A DNA stretch of 64,000 nucleotides from assembly GCA_963793025.1 (NCBI GenBank), contig CAWBYL010000001.1, positions 372,001 through 436,000 on the forward strand. Reading direction: 5' to 3'. Source of the stretch: CAWBYL01 sp963793025 (GTDB lineage Bacteria; Actinomycetota; Acidimicrobiia; Acidimicrobiales; Acidimicrobilacustridaceae). This document shows positions 59,791 to 64,000 of the stretch, piece by piece (the first letter of the stretch is position 1; each line of letters opens with the position of its first letter). The position numbers and the translations under genes are program-made. Under the pieces are notes generated by a model. It was not told the origin of the DNA and made no database searches. It saw nothing but the letters and a program-made list of their open reading frames with translations.

Positions 59791-60984
59791 TCAGTCGCCG
59801 GGGCCGAAGGCGGCGATGCCGGTGAGGGCCTGGCCGAGGACGAGGGTGTGGATCTCGTTGGTGCCCTCGTAGGTGGAGACGCTCTCCAGGTTGTTCATGT
59901 GGCGGATGACGGGGTACTCCAGGGTGATCCCGTTGGCTCCGAGCACGGAGCGGGCCTCACGGGCGACCCAGAGCGCCTCACGGACGTTGTCCATCTTGCC
60001 GAAGCTCACCTGGGCCGGGGCCAGCTGGCCGGCGTCCTTGAGGCGCGCGAGGTGCAGGGCCACGAGCGTGGCCTTCTGGACCCGCACCATCATCTCCACC
60101 AGCTTGCGCTGGGTGAGCTGGAACGAGGCGATGGGCACCCCGAACTGCACCCGGTCACCGGCGTAGACGAGCGCGGCCTCGTAGCAGGCCCGGGCGGCCC
60201 CGGCGGCGCCGAACAGGATCCCGAAACGGGCTTCGTTCAGGCACGACAGCGGCCCCCGCAGCGACGTGACCTCCGGCAGGCGGGCGGCGTCGGGCAGGCG
60301 GACGTCGGTGAGCACGAGCTCGGAGGTGATCGAGGCCCGCAGCGACACCTTGCCGGGGATGTCGTTGGCCACGAAGCCCGGCGTGTCGGTGGGCACGATG
60401 AAGCCCCGGACGCCGGCCTCGGTGCGGGCCCACACGACCGCCACGTCGGCCACGCCGCCATTGGTGATCCACATCTTGGTGCCGTTGAGGATCCAGTCGT
60501 CGCCGTCGCGGACCGCCCGGGTCCGCATCGAGCTGGGGTCCGATCCGGAGTCGGGCTCGGTGAGCCCGAAACACCCGATGACCTCGCCGGCGGCCATCCG
60601 GGGCAACCACTCCTGCTTCTGGTCCTCGCTGCCGAACCGCCATATCGGGAACATGGCCAGAGATCCCTGGACCGACACGAAGCTGCGGGCCCCGGAGTCA
60701 CCGGCCTCGAGCTCCAGGCAGGCCAGGCCGTAGGCGGCGGCCGAGGTACCGGCGCACCCGTATCCCTCGAGGTGCATGCCCAACAGGCCGAGCTTGCCGA
60801 GCTCGGGCGCCAGCTCCACCGGAAACGTCCCCGCCTCGAACCAGTCGGCGACGTCGGGCAGGATGCGGTCGCCCACGAACCGGCGCACGGTGTCGCGCAC
60901 CATGACCTCCTCGTCGGACAGGAGTCCGTCCAGGGCCAGGAAGTCGAGCGGGTTCGGACCGGGGGCCGACGACGGTGTGCTCAT
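59791..60984 (-). CDS. Acyl-CoA dehydrogenase (glutaryl-CoA dehydrogenase-like)
   Basis: 397 aa. FAD enzyme: N-terminal helical domain (LLSDEEVMVRDTVRRFVGDR), CFGLTEPDSGSDPSSMRTRA, WILNGTKMWITNGGVADVAV, then LFGAAGAARACYEAALVYAG, RVQFGVPIASFQLTQRKLVE and catalytic base in STYEGTNEIHTLVLGQALTG (Y-E-G-T). The YEGT base and overall order match glutaryl-CoA dehydrogenase-like enzymes rather than short-chain types. Opposite strand to the BtuF-like gene, stops 2 bp apart. Confidence 0.92.
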   Translation of the reverse strand: MSTPSSAPGPNPLDFLALDGLLSDEEVMVRDTVRRFVGDRILPDVADWFEAGTFPVELAPELGKLGLLGMHLEGYGCAGTSAAAYGLACLELEAGDSGARSFVSVQGSLAMFPIWRFGSEDQKQEWLPRMAAGEVIGCFGLTEPDSGSDPSSMRTRAVRDGDDWILNGTKMWITNGGVADVAVVWARTEAGVRGFIVPTDTPGFVANDIPGKVSLRASITSELVLTDVRLPDAARLPEVTSLRGPLSCLNEARFGILFGAAGAARACYEAALVYAGDRVQFGVPIASFQLTQRKLVEMMVRVQKATLVALHLARLKDAGQLAPAQVSFGKMDNVREALWVAREARSVLGANGITLEYPVIRHMNNLESVSTYEGTNEIHTLVLGQALTGIAAFGPGD

Positions 60985-61017
60985 GGGCCGAGTCTCGCAT
61001 CGACCGGGCGTCGCGCC

Positions 61018-61791
61018 TCAGCCGAACTGGCCCGGCCGCCGGCCGCCTCCCGGCGGACCGGCGTAGGCCTGGGCGATGGCCAACCACTCGGTGGCGACGG
61101 GACCTTCGGCCACCAGCCCGGTGTCGTCGGGGTGGCGACGTCGCGTGACCACCAGGCAGAAGTCGAGCAGGCTCCCGCGCACCACATCGGCGGCGTCCGC
61201 GGGCCCGAGCACCAGACCGTCCAGGTCGACCCGCACCGCCTCGGTGGGGACGGGCCGGTCGTGCACCACGAAGCTGTTGGCCACCGCCCGCCACCCGAGG
61301 AAGGCGACGTGGTGGAGTTGGGACGAGGGCGGCCTCTCGATTCCCAGGGCGTCGGCCACGTCCTGGCCGTGGGCCCACGTCTCCATGATCCGGGCGGTGA
61401 GGAACGAGCCGAGGCTCATGTCCGGTCCGTACCACGGCACCCGCACCGCCGGATCGGCCGCCCGGGCCGCGGTCACCAACCCCGGACCGGTCGCTCCGAG
61501 CCAGGCCCGGACGTCGGCCCCCGATCGGCTTCGGTTCCGACGGGCGACGGCGTCGACGAAGGCGTCCACGTCGGCCACCACCTCGCCGCGCTGGGCCCGG
61601 AACCCCTGGGGGTCGACGATCGAGGTTCGGGCCGCCTCGTCGAACCAGGCGAGATGGGTGCACTGGTCGAGGATCGACCACCCGGGCGCCGGCGTGGCGG
61701 TCCGCCAGCCCGACTCGTCGAGGGGGGCCAGCAGGGCGAAGAGGTCGGCCCGCTCGGCGATCAGGTCGTCGCCGAGCTCCACGAGGTTCAC
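61018..61791 (-). CDS. TIGR03084-type metal-binding protein (mycothiol-dependent DinB-like fold)
   Basis: 257 aa from the GTG at 61791, overlapping the upstream hydratase stop (GTGA). DinB-like helical N-terminal part (LGDDLIAERADLFALLAPLD; TPAPGWSILDQCTHLAWFDE with a His ligand; ARIMETWAHGQDVADALGIE with another His). The three-His metal set is typical of maleylpyruvate-isomerase-like proteins; the TIGR03084 family is confined mostly to actinobacteria. Function unknown, perhaps thiol-dependent. In the run acyl-CoA carboxylase, enoyl-CoA hydratase, TIGR03084, all overlapping. Confidence 0.85.
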   Translation of the reverse strand: MNLVELGDDLIAERADLFALLAPLDESGWRTATPAPGWSILDQCTHLAWFDEAARTSIVDPQGFRAQRGEVVADVDAFVDAVARRNRSRSGADVRAWLGATGPGLVTAARAADPAVRVPWYGPDMSLGSFLTARIMETWAHGQDVADALGIERPPSSQLHHVAFLGWRAVANSFVVHDRPVPTEAVRVDLDGLVLGPADAADVVRGSLLDFCLVVTRRRHPDDTGLVAEGPVATEWLAIAQAYAGPPGGGRRPGQFG

Positions 61792-62552
61792 CGTCCCCGC
61801 CACCGAGGGGGGCGCTTCTCCCGGAAAGCCTGCGGCCCCTCCTGGGCGTCGGCACTGGTGTACACCGGCTCCCAGATGGCATCGGCCTCGTCCTGGATCT
61901 CGGCGTAGAGAGCGCGGGCCGCCAGGTGCACCGTCTGCTTCGACGCTCGCACCGAGAGCGGGGCGTTGGCCAAGATGGTGGCCGCCATCGCGGCCGCCGC
62001 CCCCTCGAGCTCGGCGAGAGGCACCACCGTGTTGACCAGGCCGATCTGGTGGGCGCGCGCCGCGTCGATGGGCGCGGCGGTGACCAGCAGCTCCATGGCC
62101 ACTCGCGGCGGGATCAGCCACGACAGGGGTGTGGCCCAAGGCGCGCCCCGGCCCACCCGGGCCTCGGTGATGCCGAAACGGGCCGTGTCGGCGGCGATGC
62201 ACAGGTCGCAGTACTGGGTCAGGGCGAAGCCGCCGGCGAGAGCCACGCCGTTGACGGCGGCGATCGTGGGCTTGGGAACGTCGATGTTGCGGCCCGGTAG
62301 GGGGATGAAGTCCGGCGGCGGCACCTCGAGGGCCGCCGCCGCCATCTCCTTGAGGTCTCCGCCCGCGCAGAAGGCGCGCTCGCCGGTGGCGGTGAGGACG
62401 AGCACCCCGGCGTCATCGTCGTCGTTGAACGTGCGGAACCCGGCCCAGAGCCCGGAGCGGACCTCGGCGTCGAGCGCGTTGCGGGCCTCGGGTCGGTCGA
62501 TGGTGAGCCAGGCCACGCCGTCGCGCACCTCGTAGCGGACGACGTCAGCCAT
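61788..62552 (-). CDS. Enoyl-CoA hydratase/isomerase family protein
   Basis: 254 aa from the ATG at 62552. Crotonase fold: VAWLTIDRPEARNALDAEVR, RAFCAGGDLKEMAAAALEVP (oxyanion A-G-G-D), VPKPTIAAVNGVALAGGFAL (second oxyanion G), CDLCIAADTARFGITEARVG with Glu, and LVNTVVPLAELEGAAAAMAA. The catalytic second Glu position is not certain, so isomerase or hydrolase activity is possible. It overlaps the end of the carboxylase gene by 8 nt and so belongs to the same operon. Confidence 0.92.
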   Translation of the reverse strand: MADVVRYEVRDGVAWLTIDRPEARNALDAEVRSGLWAGFRTFNDDDDAGVLVLTATGERAFCAGGDLKEMAAAALEVPPPDFIPLPGRNIDVPKPTIAAVNGVALAGGFALTQYCDLCIAADTARFGITEARVGRGAPWATPLSWLIPPRVAMELLVTAAPIDAARAHQIGLVNTVVPLAELEGAAAAMAATILANAPLSVRASKQTVHLAARALYAEIQDEADAIWEPVYTSADAQEGPQAFREKRPPRWRGR

Positions 62553-64000
62553 CGGTTCCGTCCTCGGCCTCATCGCTCTCGGCGTCCACCACCGCGAGGA
62601 CCTGACCGCCGTCGACCTGGTCGCCGACGGCGACCAGCACCTCGGTGACGACACCGGCGGTGGCGCACCGGACGCTGTGCTCCATCTTCATGGCCTCGAG
62701 CACGACGAGGGTGGCCCCCGCCTCCACCCGGTCGCCGACGCTCGCCCCCAGCCGGACCACCGACCCCGGGAGGGGGGCCTGCAGCGACCCCGTCGAGGTC
62801 GTCGCGCCCGGTTCGGGGAGCAGATCACGATCGTCGAGGACCGCCGAGCCGGTGGGGCCGTCGACGAACACCCGGCGGCCGACGCGGTGGACCTCGTAGC
62901 GGCGCCGGACACCCTCGACGCCGAGATCGACGAGCGACGGGGACGCCGACCACAGCTCGACCCCGCCGAGCGGCTCGGCGTCGACCTCCAGGACCAGTCC
63001 CGAGCGTGTGTGGGCGTAGCCGACCTCGATGTCACGCTCGTCGAGCCGGTACCGGGCCCGCTGCAACTGGGTGGCGACGTTGCGCCAACCGGCAGGTACG
63101 GCAGGCTGCACCTGGGCTGCCGCCCGTCGGGAAGAACAGTCGGCCAGGGCGGCGGCGACGGCGAACAGCCCGTCGCCGGTGGCCGGGGCCGGGCCCACCA
63201 GGTCGTGGCGGTCGAGGAAACCCGTGTCGGTGCGACCGTCGAGGAACGCCGGGTGACGCAGGACCGAGACCAACAGGTCGAGGTTGGTCTGCACCCCGTG
63301 CACCCGGGTGCCGGCCAGGGCCTCGGCCAGACGGTCGATGGCCTCGGGGCGTGAGTCCCCGACGGCGATCACCTTGGCCAGCATGGCGTCGTAGAACGTC
63401 GAGACCGTCGAGCCCGCCTCATAGCCGGCGTCGACCCGGACCCGGTCGTGGGCCGGCACGTGGAACCTCTCGATGCGTCCACTGACGGGCACGAAGCCGG
63501 CGGCCACGTCCTCGGCGTAGATGCGGGCCTCGACGGCGTGACCGCGCAGGACCGGGGTGACGTCCAGCGCTTCCCCCTGCGCCACCCGCAGCTGCATCTC
63601 GACCAGGTCGAGCCCGGTGACGAGCTCGGTGACCGGGTGCTCGACCTGCAGGCGGGTGTTGACCTCGAGGAAGAAGAAGTCGCCGTGGCCGTCGACCACG
63701 AACTCGACCGTCCCCGCCCCCACGTACCCGAGGGTCCGGGCGGCGGTGACGGCGGCCGAGCACAGAGAGTCCCGCAGGTCGGCGTCGACCGCGGGAGAGG
63801 GGGCCTCCTCGATGATCTTCTGGTAGCGCCGTTGGATCGAGCACTCCCGCTCGAAGAGGTGGATGACGTTGCCATGGTGGTCGCCGAAGATCTGCACCTC
63901 GATGTGGCGCGGCTCCTCGAGGTAGCGCTCGACGAACACGGTGCCGTCGCCGAAGGCCGAGGCCGCCTCGCGTTCCGCCTCGGCCCGGGCGCCGGCCAGC
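62545..64000 (-). CDS. Acetyl/propionyl-CoA carboxylase alpha subunit, biotin carboxylase with BCCP (5' end outside window)
   Basis: At least 484 codons; the frame is open to the window edge. Visible from the edge: end of the ATP-grasp domain (FVERYLEEPRHIEVQIFGDH, ERECSIQRRYQKIIEEAPSP, FFFLEVNTRLQVEHPVTELV), biotin carboxylase C-terminal domain (GHAVEARIYAEDVAAGFVPV), a middle domain, and biotinyl domain with the biotin Lys in VLEAMKMEHSVRC. The usual family length is 650-680 aa, so about 180 residues lie outside. Carboxylates acetyl-, propionyl- or a branched acyl-CoA with a separate beta subunit not present here. Confidence 0.95.
   Translation of the reverse strand, partial: LAGARAEAEREAASAFGDGTVFVERYLEEPRHIEVQIFGDHHGNVIHLFERECSIQRRYQKIIEEAPSPAVDADLRDSLCSAAVTAARTLGYVGAGTVEFVVDGHGDFFFLEVNTRLQVEHPVTELVTGLDLVEMQLRVAQGEALDVTPVLRGHAVEARIYAEDVAAGFVPVSGRIERFHVPAHDRVRVDAGYEAGSTVSTFYDAMLAKVIAVGDSRPEAIDRLAEALAGTRVHGVQTNLDLLVSVLRHPAFLDGRTDTGFLDRHDLVGPAPATGDGLFAVAAALADCSSRRAAAQVQPAVPAGWRNVATQLQRARYRLDERDIEVGYAHTRSGLVLEVDAEPLGGVELWSASPSLVDLGVEGVRRRYEVHRVGRRVFVDGPTGSAVLDDRDLLPEPGATTSTGSLQAPLPGSVVRLGASVGDRVEAGATLVVLEAMKMEHSVRCATAGVVTEVLVAVGDQVDGGQVLAVVDAESDEAEDGTDG

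Overview
The window is high-GC bacterial DNA (roughly 70% by eye), densely coding, with many GTG starts and many ATGA/GTGA stop-start overlaps. It is most likely from an Actinomycetota genome. The evidence is the tiny bS22-type ribosomal protein, an Rpf-like cell-wall lytic enzyme between tatD and rsmA, a 13E12-type DUF222/HNH protein, a DUF501 gene, and a gene order resembling the Mycobacterium Rv1007c-Rv1026 block (metG-tatD-rpf-rsmA-ispE, glmU-prs-rplY-pth, mfd-mazG-eno-ftsB, DUF501-ppx). Cox-like molybdenum hydroxylase genes, a fused isobutyryl-CoA mutase and many SDR and acyl-CoA genes would fit an Acidimicrobiia-like lineage, but that is inference.

Region 1 (1-4847) is a small integrative element in the 3' end of tRNA-Leu(UAA). 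A 71-bp direct repeat (243-313 and 4745-4815) bounds about 4.5 kb carrying a tyrosine integrase, a translationally coupled DUF3800 gene and three unrecognised genes, two of which look related. A truncated copy of the same integrase lies outside the left repeat, suggesting stacked insertions at one tRNA. Paired GTGAGC repeats near both ends are candidate integrase arm sites.

Region 2 (4869-13495) holds a solitary ABC substrate-binding lipoprotein, a TauD-like dioxygenase divergent from a TetR regulator around a perfect palindrome, a PD-(D/E)XK protein with a cysteine cluster, an MFS exporter, an Lrp-type ligand-binding protein, a GNAT acetyltransferase, ppx and a DUF501 gene. Two copies of a roughly 50-bp intergenic repeat lie here.

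Region 3 (13492-26275) is a molybdenum-hydroxylase (cox-like, form II) module: a membrane-anchored CoxG, a MobA-like nucleotidyltransferase, small and medium subunits, two XdhC proteins, CoxE (VWA), CoxD (MoxR) and, 7 kb away on the other strand, the large subunit. It appears inserted between ftsB and the DUF501-ppx pair. It also contains a TetR/MFS efflux pair, a pirin and a YceI-like protein.

Region 4 (26367-51413) is the conserved housekeeping block, all on the minus strand except tRNA-Gln and bS22. It is interrupted by tandem KimA-like K+/amino-acid permeases with an OB-fold gene (+), a VOC protein, a secreted PLL-type beta-propeller, a DksA/TraR-like protein and a DUF222/HNH gene. GlmU is short and lacks the acetyltransferase active-site region.

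Region 5 (51602-64000) is lipid and acyl-CoA metabolism: four SDRs, a MarR regulator, fused isobutyryl-CoA mutase IcmF with a divergent B12-binding-type protein, an acyl-CoA dehydrogenase, a TIGR03084-type protein, an enoyl-CoA hydratase and the 3' part of a biotin-dependent acyl-CoA carboxylase.

Several genes (mobA-like, coxE-like, the first KimA-like permease) carry small indels that break the reading frame. They are either real lesions or assembly errors and should be checked against reads.
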